Shown: positions 1-7,401, counted from the first letter of the stretch. The stretch: DNA of 10,102 nt from Euperipatoides rowelli (GCA_003024985.2 PXIH01S0039840.1), one strand, 5' to 3'. Notes: generated by a model not told the origin, from the sequence alone. Numbers and translations: made by a program.

Positions 1-745
1 TTTGGCTCTTTTATACAATAGACCTATATTTATTTATGTATATACATTTATAATACATTATATTTATTATTTATGTATAAACAATCCATGTACATTTTAT
101 GGTTAATTGTGTATCCTGTCTTAATTGGTTCTATTGATATTACTGGCATTAACTAACTTGGATCATACACCTCTTAAATATAGATTATATCTTATATAGT
201 GTACAGGCGAACTATATGTCCAAGAAAGGGGAGGGGGATGTCCATCACATGTTTTAATTATTTGTTCTTGCAGTTAATTTATTTCAACAGAAAGATATTA
301 TAGATTGACAGAAAGTCATTAATTAATTTAAATATCAAAGTTAATTTTTTTTTATATTTACAGAATTAAAAGTTTACATTTTTATGGGTTTTTGGATTGA
401 ATGAGAAATGTTCTAGGTAGCCATGTAGAAAGAGCAGAATGGGGATACGAGAATTGATCTTTAGTTTCCATAAGATTTCAAAAACTTAAAATTAGTCTTA
501 TTAAAATTTGCTATACGAAATTATTTATTTATATTTAATTATGCTGTTTGAAATATTTCAACTTATTACCATTACTTTTATTCTAATAAAATTGTTTATG
601 CCATAAATGATTTGTGATGGCTTTATTATTCATTGTTTGAGCAAAGTGATTAGAGTTAACATTTCAACTATTTAAATGAAAAATTAATTAGATTTGTTTA
701 TGCTACCTACTGTATATAACGACTCAAAATTTAAATTGCATTTCA
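1..745. other. AT-rich non-coding DNA
   Basis: No long frame, splice-framed exon or strong repeat is seen. There are short TTATTTATGTATA echoes near 33-80 and a small G run near 228-237. Confidence 0.6.
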
Positions 746-800
746 ACTCTAATTAATAAGATTGTAACAAAAATTACAATCAAATTAATGAACTAAGAGT
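746..800. repeat. 55-nt imperfect hairpin
   Basis: GATTGTAA (760-767) and TTACAATC (774-781) pair around a 6-nt loop. Pairing resumes further out through ATTAAT/ATTAAT and the ends ACTCT (746-750)/AGAGT (796-800), with a few unpaired bases. It may be a MITE remnant or a folded transcript; nothing decides between them. Confidence 0.5.
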
Positions 801-876
801 AATTTATTCTTATGGGCTGTTGGAGCACAAGTGGCTACTGTTATACTATGCCAGGTATAGTAATTAGGTTTTAGAT

Positions 877-950
877 CAGTGGTCTATAAAGTCTCCAGGT
901 GTGTGCGGGATGTTCTACTGGGATGCGCAAAGAAATTAGACTTTATAAGA
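877..950. repeat. hAT-like end plus local inverted repeat
   Basis: CAGTGGTCTATAAAGTCTCC from 877 and GTGTGCGGG just inside resemble the CAGTGGTCTCCAAACT...GCGGG style of some hAT termini. TCTATAAAGTCT (883-894) is also inverted as AGACTTTATAAGA (938-950) with one bulge. No second terminus or target duplication was found. Confidence 0.3.
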
Positions 951-1063
951 ATTTTTTTTTTTTATTATAAAAATAAAGTGAGCCGTCATTGACAGGAGAT
1001 CTTTATTTTAATAGATAATAAGTCATGTTTTCAAACTAGTTACTAACATAATTGTTACTTGTT

Positions 1064-1165
1064 TGAACTACTCCGGTTTTTACAGTGAGGTAGTATACCG
1101 GGTTAAAAAAACCTGGCAACGTGTAGAAGCCAGGGGAAAAAAACCTTTTCATAACTGCCTCAACT
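1064..1165 (+). repeat. Copy 1 of a dispersed repeat (core GGCAACGTGT)
   Basis: It aligns with 9380-9490 in the same order: ACTAC(T/A)CGGTT, then GTTAAAAAAACC, TGGCAACGTGT, and a later GAAAAAAACCTTTT / GAAGAAAAACTTTT block. The two are diverged, with short indels. In this copy CCTGGC (1112-1117) can pair with GCCAGG (1129-1134) around an 11-nt loop. I do not recognise the family and see no ends. Confidence 0.6.
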
Positions 1166-1169
1166 GAGA

Positions 1170-1970
1170 CCGAATCTGGAAACATCTCAGCTTATGTCAT
1201 CATCCTTGCTTAAACAATCTTTATTGCTACAGATCGCACAACAAGGACGGGAAAAAAATAAATTTTATTTTATCCTAGGAAGATCATACATACATTTTCA
1301 TAAGTAATAAATAAATAAGAAATTAAAAGAAAATAACTATATTTTTTTTTTAGGTAGGAATTAAATAAAAAAAGTTTTTAATGTGTAACAGAAGATAAGA
1401 TGTAAAAAGTATGGATACCCGAGATTCCTTTAACTACGGAGGATCAATCTATTTTTAAAAGAAGTGCAATTGGGTCGTGAATGTGATGCCAAGTTCAACT
1501 TTCATTTTCGTTCAACTTTTAATAGTAATCAAAACCAATTTGAATATCTGTTCACAAATTGNCTCACCCTATTAATTAATATTATTTTAGGTTCAGCTCA
1601 TTATTTGTGTGTGTTTTATTTTAATCTTTGTTTGAAACCATGTAAACAGTATATTGCAATATATAAATAAATAATTAAAAGTTAGAAAATCTGAATTATT
1701 TAACACAGTCATTCTAAGAATTACTTTGGTAAATCTCATTTGGAATAGTAGTATTAATATACACTAATTATTGTAATATATAAATCAGTATTTCAATTCT
1801 AACTATAAAATCATATCTTATTTATATTGATATAGGGATGCTTGTCCAAAAAACATTGAAGATCACCATTGTTTTAGACAATCTGAAAAATATTTTTAAA
1901 TGTCCCAACAGCATGAAAAGTTTATTTCTATACCAAGTTTAAAATTAGAAATGAAATATCAATATATTTA
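1170..1970. other. AT-rich non-coding DNA with one ambiguous base
   Basis: The small frame at 1464-1670 has no family resemblance or coding bias. Base 1562 is N, so the consensus is uncertain there. Nothing else is recognisable. Confidence 0.6.
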
Positions 1971-1973
1971 TAT

Positions 1974-1977
1974 TTAA
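1974..1977. repeat. Left TTAA target-site duplication of the MITE
   Basis: TTAA immediately precedes the left inverted repeat and matches TTAA at 2576-2579 after the right inverted repeat. Confidence 0.75.
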
Positions 1978-2575
1978 AGGTCAAATGTAACAGATTTTTT
2001 TATTATTATTGATTTTCAAAAATAATTATTAAAAAAAAATTCCACTGGAAAAAAAAATTAAAATGCATAAAAAAATGTTATTTAAAGATAAAATTAAGAC
2101 TATTGCTATCCTCAGTCTGAGATTACAGATTAAAACTTTCACAATTTTTTTGGGGGTCTGAGGTTAATTTGATGATGAACAGTCTCTACAGCTGTTTTCT
2201 TTGTAATGATTTAACATGTAAATAGAGGTATGTTCAACTTGTATTAAAGGTCATTTTGATTTAAAAAAAAACAAATTGGACTATAATAGCACAAAGGATG
2301 AATTTGATTATGATTTTTTACAAGTATTTAAACACTTAGTCCATATGATAGCAAGCTGTATTAATTTCTAAATTATGACATCACAAAATATCTCCCCTGG
2401 TGTATATAGTTGACAATTTTGTTTTAAAAGGAAGGAGCTAAAGAAAATTGTTTTAAAAATTGAATTGTAAATATTTATTTTTTTTAATTTTTTTTTTCCT
2501 AGTGGATATTTTTTTTAGTAAAAATATTTGAAAATCAATAATGAATAAATAAATAAAATCCGTTACATTTGACCT
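1978..2575. mobile_element. 598-bp MITE with long terminal inverted repeats and TTAA target duplication
   Basis: The left end begins AGGTCAAATGTAAC and the right end is its reverse complement GTTACATTTGACCT. The similarity continues inward for about 86 nt on the left (to about 2063) and 95 nt on the right (from about 2481). Shared features include TTATTGATTTTCAAA, TCCACT, GGAAAAAAAA and ATTAAAA, with small indels. Both ends abut TTAA (1974-1977 and 2576-2579), the target duplication of piggyBac-type transposases. A TA duplication with one extra TIR base is an alternative reading (Tc1/mariner-like), and the terminus does not begin with the CCC common in piggyBac. There is no transposase ORF, so the element is non-autonomous. 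An internal TTAAAGGTCA at 2244-2253 repeats the terminal bases. Confidence 0.85.
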
Positions 2576-2579
2576 TTAA
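2576..2579. repeat. Right TTAA target-site duplication of the MITE
   Basis: TTAA immediately follows the right inverted repeat, mirroring 1974-1977. Confidence 0.75.
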
Positions 2580-3200
2580 TCAATTTTACAATAATTACAA
2601 AACTTCAGAATTATAAGAAAACATTATCTCCGATGGTCTTTAGATGGTCTACAATGGCTACTCTCTGTTTTTGGTACAGACATTGAAATCTAACAATTTA
2701 CTATTTTATTTTTAATAAAAGTTATATTTTTTTCATTATAATCCTTATTTTTTTTTAGTTTCAATGACAACATTGATACTGTAAGTTTGTTCTTGCAACT
2801 ATTGATAAATAAAATTATATTACAAAAAGTTTTGCAAATTAAAAAAAAAAAAACTTTTTCATGTAATCCCACATTACTTCTTTTGTTTTTTATTTTCAAT
2901 GTTAGATGAAGCTGTACTTTCAAAATAACTGGCAACCAGAGGAAAGTTTTCAGTCTCCCCCCCCCCCCCAATCTACTGATAAAAAAAATTAAACTGCCAA
3001 CAATAGTTGATTTATTTTCCAATGCATCTGAAAAATGTATAGCAAAGAATGGAATGTAGGATGAAGAATGGAATAGGAAACATGATAAGAAAGAGATGTG
3101 GAATGGTTTAGGAATAAAGGGCTAAACATAATTATAATGGGGGCTTTAATTGATATTTAGAGGAGATAGATAGGAGGGGTAATAAATGGTAAAATGATGA
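2580..3200. other. AT-rich non-coding DNA between the MITE and the hairpin cluster
   Basis: A minus-strand frame of 110 codons (2690-3022) crosses A/T runs and the 13-C tract and is low-complexity, not a gene. A purine-rich GAATGGAATAGG-type stretch spans about 3048-3180. Confidence 0.6.
2957..2969 (+). repeat. Homopolymer of 13 C
   Basis: An uninterrupted C run in strongly AT-rich DNA. Its exact length may be unreliable in the assembly. Confidence 0.9.
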
Positions 3201-3203
3201 AAG

Positions 3204-3237
3204 ATTTCTGTGATAAAATTCATTTCATCACAGAAAT
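3204..3237. repeat. Hairpin with 11-bp perfect arms
   Basis: ATTTCTGTGAT (3204-3214) and ATCACAGAAAT (3227-3237) are exact complements around a 12-nt loop; allowing outer mismatches the arms reach 14 nt (12 of 14 paired). Confidence 0.7.
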
Positions 3238-3339
3238 TCTAATGAATTTAGAAATGGGTAATTTGATGGGATGTTGTGAAATAGCATATAGATGGTAATG
3301 AAGAATTCCTCAAACTATTGTAGATAATCGCTCAACATT

Positions 3340-3362
3340 CCAGCGATCAAGTCGGTCGCTGG
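3340..3362. repeat. GC-rich hairpin, 9-bp stem
   Basis: CCAGCGATC (3340-3348) pairs with GGTCGCTGG (3354-3362) with one G-U pair and a 5-nt loop. It lies four bases from the next hairpin and is far more GC-rich than its surroundings. Confidence 0.7.
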
Positions 3363-3366
3363 TTAG

Positions 3367-3394
3367 AATCTGGAGAAACCCTTTTCTCCAGATT
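3367..3394. repeat. Perfect 12-bp hairpin with CCCT loop
   Basis: AATCTGGAGAAA (3367-3378) and TTTCTCCAGATT (3383-3394) are exact complements around a 4-nt loop, a very stable fold as RNA. It is not followed directly by a T run, so no terminator is claimed. Confidence 0.8.
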
Positions 3395-3517
3395 AGACAT
3401 GCTAATTGCAGTGTGTGTTTTATTGGCTTTTTTTTCTATTAGAAAAAAATGTATTCCAGTTTGTACAAAGAAAAATGTAAATAAAAGAGGCAGAATTTCC
3501 TGTGTATCGGAGACTAC

Positions 3518-3586
3518 CCCCACCTAGCCACTACCCTCCTCACTTAACCCCTTTTCCCTCTTAATCCCTTAACTTTCTTAACCCAG
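3518..3586 (+). repeat. Pyrimidine-rich tract
   Basis: About 70 nt strongly biased to C and T on the plus strand (CCCCCACCTAG through CTTTCTTAACCC), including repeated CTTAACCC-like steps. It may be low-complexity DNA or part of a decayed repeat; no gene function is visible. Confidence 0.6.
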
Positions 3587-3620
3587 GCAGACAGACTATG
3601 ACAGCTATGTATGAATGATT

Positions 3621-3643
3621 ATACTATAGCTAAACTATAGTAT
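3621..3643. repeat. AT-rich hairpin, 9-bp perfect arms
   Basis: ATACTATAG (3621-3629) and CTATAGTAT (3635-3643) are exact complements with a 5-nt loop. It is the last of four hairpins before the retroelement. Confidence 0.6.
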
Positions 3644-3721
3644 TATATCTGAATAATTATATTGTATTTAAGTAGAGAGCTCCTAAATTATAATAGGATA
3701 ACTTATCATTTTAATAGGAAA

Positions 3722-4300
3722 CTAATCAGAAATTGATTTGGAATAGTGAAACTGGAAAGGATTTAAAATTCTTAAGGATAAATTATTTGATGCTCCCCTT
3801 CTTGCATATCCGATTTTGCCAAAGATTTCCTCATAAAAACCGATGCTAGCGGGATTGGAATAGGGGCGGTACTTGAATAAAGAAATGATCAAATAAACAT
3901 TCAACCTATATCGTTCTGTAGTAGGAAACTTAATACTGCTGAACGGTGGTACTCGGCAATTGAGAGAGGCATTAGCCATAGTGTATGCTCTCTCTCAATT
4001 CAGGTACAAATACAAATACAAATATGTCGGACAACAACAGACTATAGTCCAGCGAGGTTGTACCTTACATACAGTTACAAACAGTCATACAAACGGACCA
4101 CAGACTATTATCATATGTCTTCCAACTGAAAGATATCAATATGAGATTAGTAAGATGGTTGTTACAAGTGCAGGCCAATAATTTAATGATAGAATTGAGA
4201 TCCAATTGAGAAGGATTATGTCCATCCATAAAAGCTAATAATTTAATGATAGAGTACCAGCCAGGAAAATTCAATTTTGTTGCTGATTGGCTATCTTGCA
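3722..4300 (+). pseudogene. RT-end/RNase H segment of the Ty3/gypsy pol, frameshifted
   Basis: Recognisable pieces are WNSE near 3740, then LLAYPDF at about 3800-3820 with a frame change inside it. Next is KTDASGIGIGAVLE at about 3836-3877, containing the first catalytic Asp (codon 3842-3844) and followed by a TAA stop. PISFCSRKLN follows near 3910. The ERE-ALAIVYALSQF motif at about 3962-4005 is broken by an apparent loss of two bases in a GA run near 3965, which shifts the frame from 2 to 3. A TACAAA-type repeat follows at about 4003-4023. Reading returns in frame 1 as RLVRWLLQVQ at 4144-4173, and after a 60-nt insertion as YQPGKFNFVADWLS at about 4255-4297. These are standard Ty3/gypsy RNase H landmarks. 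At least three frameshifts and two stops make it inactive. Confidence 0.82.
4174..4253 (+). repeat. 20-bp direct repeat bracketing a 60-nt in-phase insertion in the retroelement
   Basis: The 20-mers at 4174-4193 and 4234-4253 match at 19 of 20 positions (core AATAATTTAATGATAGA) with an offset of exactly 60 nt. Both copies read as the pol peptide ANNLMIE in the same frame, while the 40 nt between them contain a TGA and match nothing expected. The canonical protein needs only one copy. Confidence 0.75.
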
Positions 4301-5130
4301 CGCATAGTGAAGACTCGCCCCTCTTCATTATTGCAGCATCTCAGTTCAAGGAAACTGTGTCTTTAAGTAAGATAATTGAGAGCCAGCAAAATGATAGAAA
4401 TTGTAAAGCAGTTGTTGGTAGGATACATAAGGGTGAATTCAGGGATGGTGAATATGTTATTGATGAAGAAGGCGTATTGTTAAAGAAAGTAATTCCTTCC
4501 ACAATCCATGGTTGAAAATATAGAGGTGTAGTACCAGATGAGTTACACACACAAATAATGTCTGTATACCATGATGGAATAAATGGGGTCACTTGTCTGG
4601 TGTTTACTTGGGAATGCATGATTAGAGATATTAGAGGTTTTGTTAAAACATGCCATGTTTGGCAAAAGAGAAGAATGATAAGATTGAAAACTCTTCTTCA
4701 ACCTGTTGTACGCCTGAAGGGGCCCATGATAAGATTATCTGTCGACATTCTAGAATCTTTTATCTTTACCAGGCATCATAACAAATACATATTAGTGTGG
4801 GTTGATCATTTCAGCTGCATACTTTTACTTCCCCATTAAAGATCATAGAGATTGAGTCTATAATAAATGACTACAGTATATCATAAACATATTTCCTAAA
4901 TATGGATCATCAATGGAAATAGTTTCCGACAGAGGCCAGTTCACAAGTAACATAATGAAGGCCCACTATGAATACTTAGAAATTAAGGGGTGTACACCAG
5001 TGCATATTATCCCTAAAGTAATGGGGTTACAGAAAGAACTATCTCTAAATACTTATCTTATTGTCATGAATATGTGACTGCCATTTTTCGAAGTGAGATG
5101 AGTACCTCCTTTTTTCCACTCAGAATCTGA
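4246..5130 (+). pseudogene. Zinc finger and integrase core of the Ty3/gypsy pol, broken
   Basis: Frame 1 runs from 4246, is interrupted by one TGA (4513-4515) and continues to a stop at 4837-4839. It covers the spacer and the HHCC finger. Of the finger's four ligands, one His (VYHDG) and one Cys (VKTCHVW) survive; the second His of the usual GHLG is Val and the second Cys is Trp, so zinc binding is lost. The integrase core then shows the first catalytic Asp in LSVDI (codon 4744-4746) and NKYILVWVDHFS. After a shift to frame 2 comes VSDRGQF, with the second Asp at 4928-4930. After a shift back to frame 1 the Glu is in TERT (codon 5032-5034). The Asp-Glu spacing is 104 nt against 108 expected for D35E, consistent with an indel. 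The fragment fades out by about 5130. Confidence 0.85.
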
Positions 5131-5317
5131 ACAATTTGGTTGACAGAAGCCTGGGTGACAGTCCTTTTTATCTATTTCACGGATTTCATTGGATCCTTCC
5201 TGGGTCTTCATTCATTTTTGAAAAATTTAAATTGCAAATTATTAATTAACAGCAAATTGAAATAAAAAGTCAATATTTAAATTTAAAATATTTATTATAA
5301 CAAATTGAAAGCCAAGG

Positions 5318-5400
5318 GTGCGGTAGTCCATTGAGATGAGCTGGGCTGCCTTAAGCTCCTTGGTGTCGGTTTGGGCCAGGTTCAAGGCTCATGCTGTCCG
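5318..5400 (+). mobile_element. Probable tRNA-like head of a second, older SINE
   Basis: The stretch is more GC-rich than its surroundings. GGTAGTCCATTG (5322-5333) fits a box A, GCTGGGCTGCC (5340-5350) resembles the anticodon arm common in tRNA-derived SINEs, and GGTTCAAGGCT (5379-5389) is a near-match to box B. The A-to-B spacing (55 nt) is about ten bases longer than in a real tRNA, so it is not a functional tRNA gene. No poly(A) tail or target duplications are obvious. The body may extend to about 5540, where GC content falls. It is not similar to the SINE at 6666 outside the promoter boxes. Confidence 0.4.
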
Positions 5401-5544
5401 ACCAGAAATTCCAAATGTCTTTCTTTCTGAAAGAACATGGAATAAGGGTTCTATTCATCCAGTTAGCAGTAGAATACGACTTTGCTTTCATGGAATCTAA
5501 GAGGCGCCTGTCCCTCGAGAAATGAAAAAGATGGCAACTAACCT

Positions 5545-6065
5545 TTGGGAACTCTTACTGAAATGCTTAATAGGAACAAATAATATAATGTTAATCCAAA
5601 AAATACCATAATGTAAATATTGTAAATATGCTGTATATAAAAATTGAATCTTATGCGGGTGGTTTTTTTAAAAAAAAAAAACTGAAAATATTAAAAAAAA
5701 AATACAAATAAAAAATGAGAAAAAAAATTAAAAGCATAAAATTTGTTATTATATGAATGTGATGGGTGGTGCTGTAACCTGGTGACAAGCTTTGGAATTA
5801 ACCCCTGTATGAGATAGTCAAATGTAGAAAGTAAACTAGAACTGAGCATACACCAGAATAATGAGGTATGCATAATGCAGCTCTCTGCTGGAAAAAAAAG
5901 TTAATGCTACACAATCCTATCAATATGCAAACAAGTATCACAATGATTTCCAATAATATTGTTATGCAGTCTCATGGAAGTGTGCATTCTTCATGAGTGT
6001 GTTTATTTATTTATTATTTGATTAATTTTCATAAATAGACAAAAATACCTAAGGTAATTTTGAAT
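5545..6065. other. AT-rich non-coding DNA with A/T homopolymers
   Basis: It contains T7A12 near 5665-5682 and further A runs to about 5730. The minus-strand 60-codon frame at 5691-5873 ends in poly-Phe from these runs and is not convincing. Confidence 0.6.
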
Positions 6066-6070
6066 CCCTG

Positions 6071-6507
6071 AATAGGTTTCACGGACTCTTGAATAGTCAT
6101 CTCACGTGCCCCTGTACAGTCTTGCGAACCTTTGTATAAGTTTCATGGACCCTTGATTAGATCTAACGGATCAGAATAGGTCTCATGGACCTTTAACTAG
6201 GTCTCATGGATCCATGAATAGGTCTCATGGACCCTGAATAGATCTCATGGACCCCTGAATAGATCTTATGGATCTCTGAATAGCTTTCACAGACACCTGA
6301 ATAGGTCTCACAAACCTTTGAATAGGTTTTGCAGACTTCTCAATAGGTCATGTGAACCCTGAATAGGTCTCACGGTCCATTGAATAGGTCTTACAGACAT
6401 TGAATATGTCTCATGGACCAGTCAATAGTTCTCACGGATCCCTGAATAGGTCTCATGGATCCCTGAATAGGTCTCATTGATCCCTGAATAGGTCTTATAG
6501 TTGCCTG
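6071..6507. repeat. Minisatellite: about 21 copies of a 21-bp unit
   Basis: The units follow the consensus AATAGGTCTCATGGATCCCT plus a final G, with individual lengths of 19-25 bp. The last units (from about 6424) are nearly identical to one another. The first five are much more diverged, so the array is younger on its right. On the opposite strand the unit contains GGATCCATGAGACC, resembling the GTGGATCCC of the adjoining hAT-like terminus, which suggests the array was expanded from subterminal transposon sequence. No frame is open through it. Confidence 0.9.
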
Positions 6508-6538
6508 GGATCCACAGACCACAAGTTAAAAATCATTG
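6508..6538 (-). mobile_element. hAT-like terminal inverted repeat next to the minisatellite
   Basis: Read on the minus strand the sequence starts CAATGATTTTTAACTTGTGG and continues TCTGTGGATCC. This follows the CARNGNTTNTNAACYTGTGG pattern typical of hAT-superfamily ends. Only this end is convincing: a CAATGATTT at about 5942 matches just nine bases, and its flank does not give an 8-bp duplication. It is likely one end of a non-autonomous hAT whose subterminal region became the tandem array. Confidence 0.5.
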
Positions 6539-6652
6539 TCTTTTATTATTCATAAAACTTAGCATCAATTAAAATCTTAATAAACATTTATATTGCTTTT
6601 TTTGTTAAAGATGGGGTAAGGGTGAAACTTAAAAATAAGTTAATTGCACTAA

Positions 6653-6665
6653 AGTTAATGAAATG
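6653..6665 (+). repeat. 5' target-site duplication of the SINE
   Basis: AGTTAATGAAATG here matches AGCTAGTGAAATG at 6952-6964 at 11 of 13 positions, both differences being transitions. The two copies sit exactly at the SINE head and just after its poly(A) tail. Confidence 0.75.
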
Positions 6666-6952
6666 TAGTGTTCCGGTGGTCCAGTGGTTAGCATCATTGT
6701 CTCCGGAGTTTGTGATCCTGGGTAGTCCTGGTTATGGAAAATGGCAAATTTTCTTTCACCATCGGTACACACCAGTGATTTATTCTCGTTTGTTATCTAT
6801 TAGATATATTGGAAACAGTAAAAAAATGGATTTTTTTCCAGACAACTCAAGATGAACACCAGTTTATACATCAAGCCAAAGTTGTAAATAAAGAATAAAG
6901 GTTTGCTTCACTCCCTGTGTGGGGTGAAACATTTAAAAAAAAAAAAAAAAAA
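6666..6952 (+). mobile_element. tRNA-derived SINE with poly(A) tail
   Basis: The head (about 6671-6742) resembles a tRNA of the Gly/Glu type. It has a box A TGGTCCAGTGG at 6677-6687, followed by TTAGCAT. A box B remnant GGTAGTCC lies near 6721-6728, where a canonical GGTTCGAGTCC has lost three bases (TCG). TTCC near the 5' end can pair with GGAA near 6737-6740, as in an acceptor stem. A tRNA-unrelated body of about 190 bp follows, with GTAAATAAAG and AATAAAGG, and then an 18-A tail at 6935-6952. Imperfect 13-bp target duplications flank it. It was made by RNA polymerase III transcription and LINE-mediated reverse transcription; the box B deletion suggests this copy is no longer transcribed. 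The open frame across 6622-6855 has no coding character. Confidence 0.85.
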
Positions 6953-6964
6953 GCTAGTGAAATG
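6952..6964 (+). repeat. 3' target-site duplication of the SINE
   Basis: AGCTAGTGAAATG directly follows the A tail and pairs with 6653-6665. The first A may belong to the tail. Confidence 0.75.
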
Positions 6965-7337
6965 AAAACCATGAAAAATTATCAAAAATAGCTATTTTAT
7001 AGTAATTTTATCATCACAATTCTTTCAAACATATTACAATCATTGTTGATACCTATAAATGATAATTAAAATTCACTTTCACAACATACACACACAAAAA
7101 AAATGTTCGGGTAACAAAGTCTTATTTTAATTATAAATAGTCATTACCTTACTGTTTTTGAAAGTTTTTTGTTATAAATAATTTTCCAAAACTATGTTGA
7201 ATTATAAAACAAGCGTCGTTGTCTTGCAGAATTGTTGTTCTTCATACTGGATCTCCATTTCTAATAAAATTGGTTCCAAAAGTACATTATTTCAAAGTCC
7301 ATGGTTTATTTATTTAAATATAATATTTTTTAATTCT

Positions 7338-7353
7338 ATAAATCATGATTTAT
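7338..7353. repeat. 16-bp perfect palindrome
   Basis: ATAAATCATGATTTAT reads the same on both strands with no spacer. It lies about 360 bp beyond the esterase stop codon. In AT-rich DNA this may be chance. Confidence 0.5.
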
Positions 7354-7391
7354 CACAAATTTCAGTGATAGTTTATTAAAAATCCACAAAT

Positions 7392-7401
7392 GGATTAATC
7401 C
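7392..7401. promoter_or_regulatory. Palindromic GGATTAATCC, possible homeodomain site
   Basis: GGATTAATCC contains TAATCC on both strands, the core bound by bicoid/Otx-type (Lys50) homeodomains. It is one 10-mer in AT-rich DNA, downstream of the esterase stop, with no promoter visible nearby. Offered only as a candidate. Confidence 0.15.

Larger units (their letters stand above)
3722..5130 (+). mobile_element. Degenerate Ty3/gypsy-type LTR retrotransposon pol fragment
   Basis: A plus-strand relic that reads in order: end of reverse transcriptase, RNase H, spacer, zinc finger and integrase core of a Ty3/gypsy (Metaviridae-like) pol. The reading passes through all three frames with several stops, so nothing can be expressed as a whole. 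No gag, protease, catalytic RT motif or LTRs are visible on either side: the sequence before 3720 and after about 5130 is unrelated, so this is an internal fragment. Homology fades near 5130, shortly after the third catalytic residue of the integrase. The order RNase H then integrase identifies the Ty3/gypsy class rather than Ty1/copia, in which integrase precedes RT. Confidence 0.85.

Noticed and set aside
2690-3022. 110-codon minus-strand open frame
   Set aside because: It spans A/T runs and the 13-C tract, is Lys/Phe/Leu-rich low complexity and has no family resemblance.
3367-3394. Intrinsic terminator or histone-type stem-loop
   Set aside because: No T run follows directly, the sequence is not the histone consensus, and no gene ends there.
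4065-4619. Minus-strand frames of 87 and 92 codons
   Set aside because: They are shadows of the plus-strand pol relic, which alone shows family motifs.
5905-5912. TGCTACAC as a target duplication for the hAT end at 9752
   Set aside because: It matches the 8-mer at 9753-9760 but is 3.8 kb away and is not followed by a CAGGGG terminus; chance is likely.
5942-5950. Left end (CAATGATTT) matching the hAT-like terminus at 6538
   Set aside because: Only nine bases match and the flanking 8-mers differ, so no target duplication supports pairing.
6071-6507. CRISPR array
   Set aside because: Units are contiguous without spacers and the context is eukaryotic; it is a minisatellite.
6666-6742. Functional tRNA gene
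   Set aside because: Box B lacks three bases, the anticodon arm is not well paired, and a SINE body with poly(A) tail follows.
6622-6855. 77-codon plus-strand open frame
   Set aside because: It lies almost wholly inside the SINE; the tRNA head explains the sequence.
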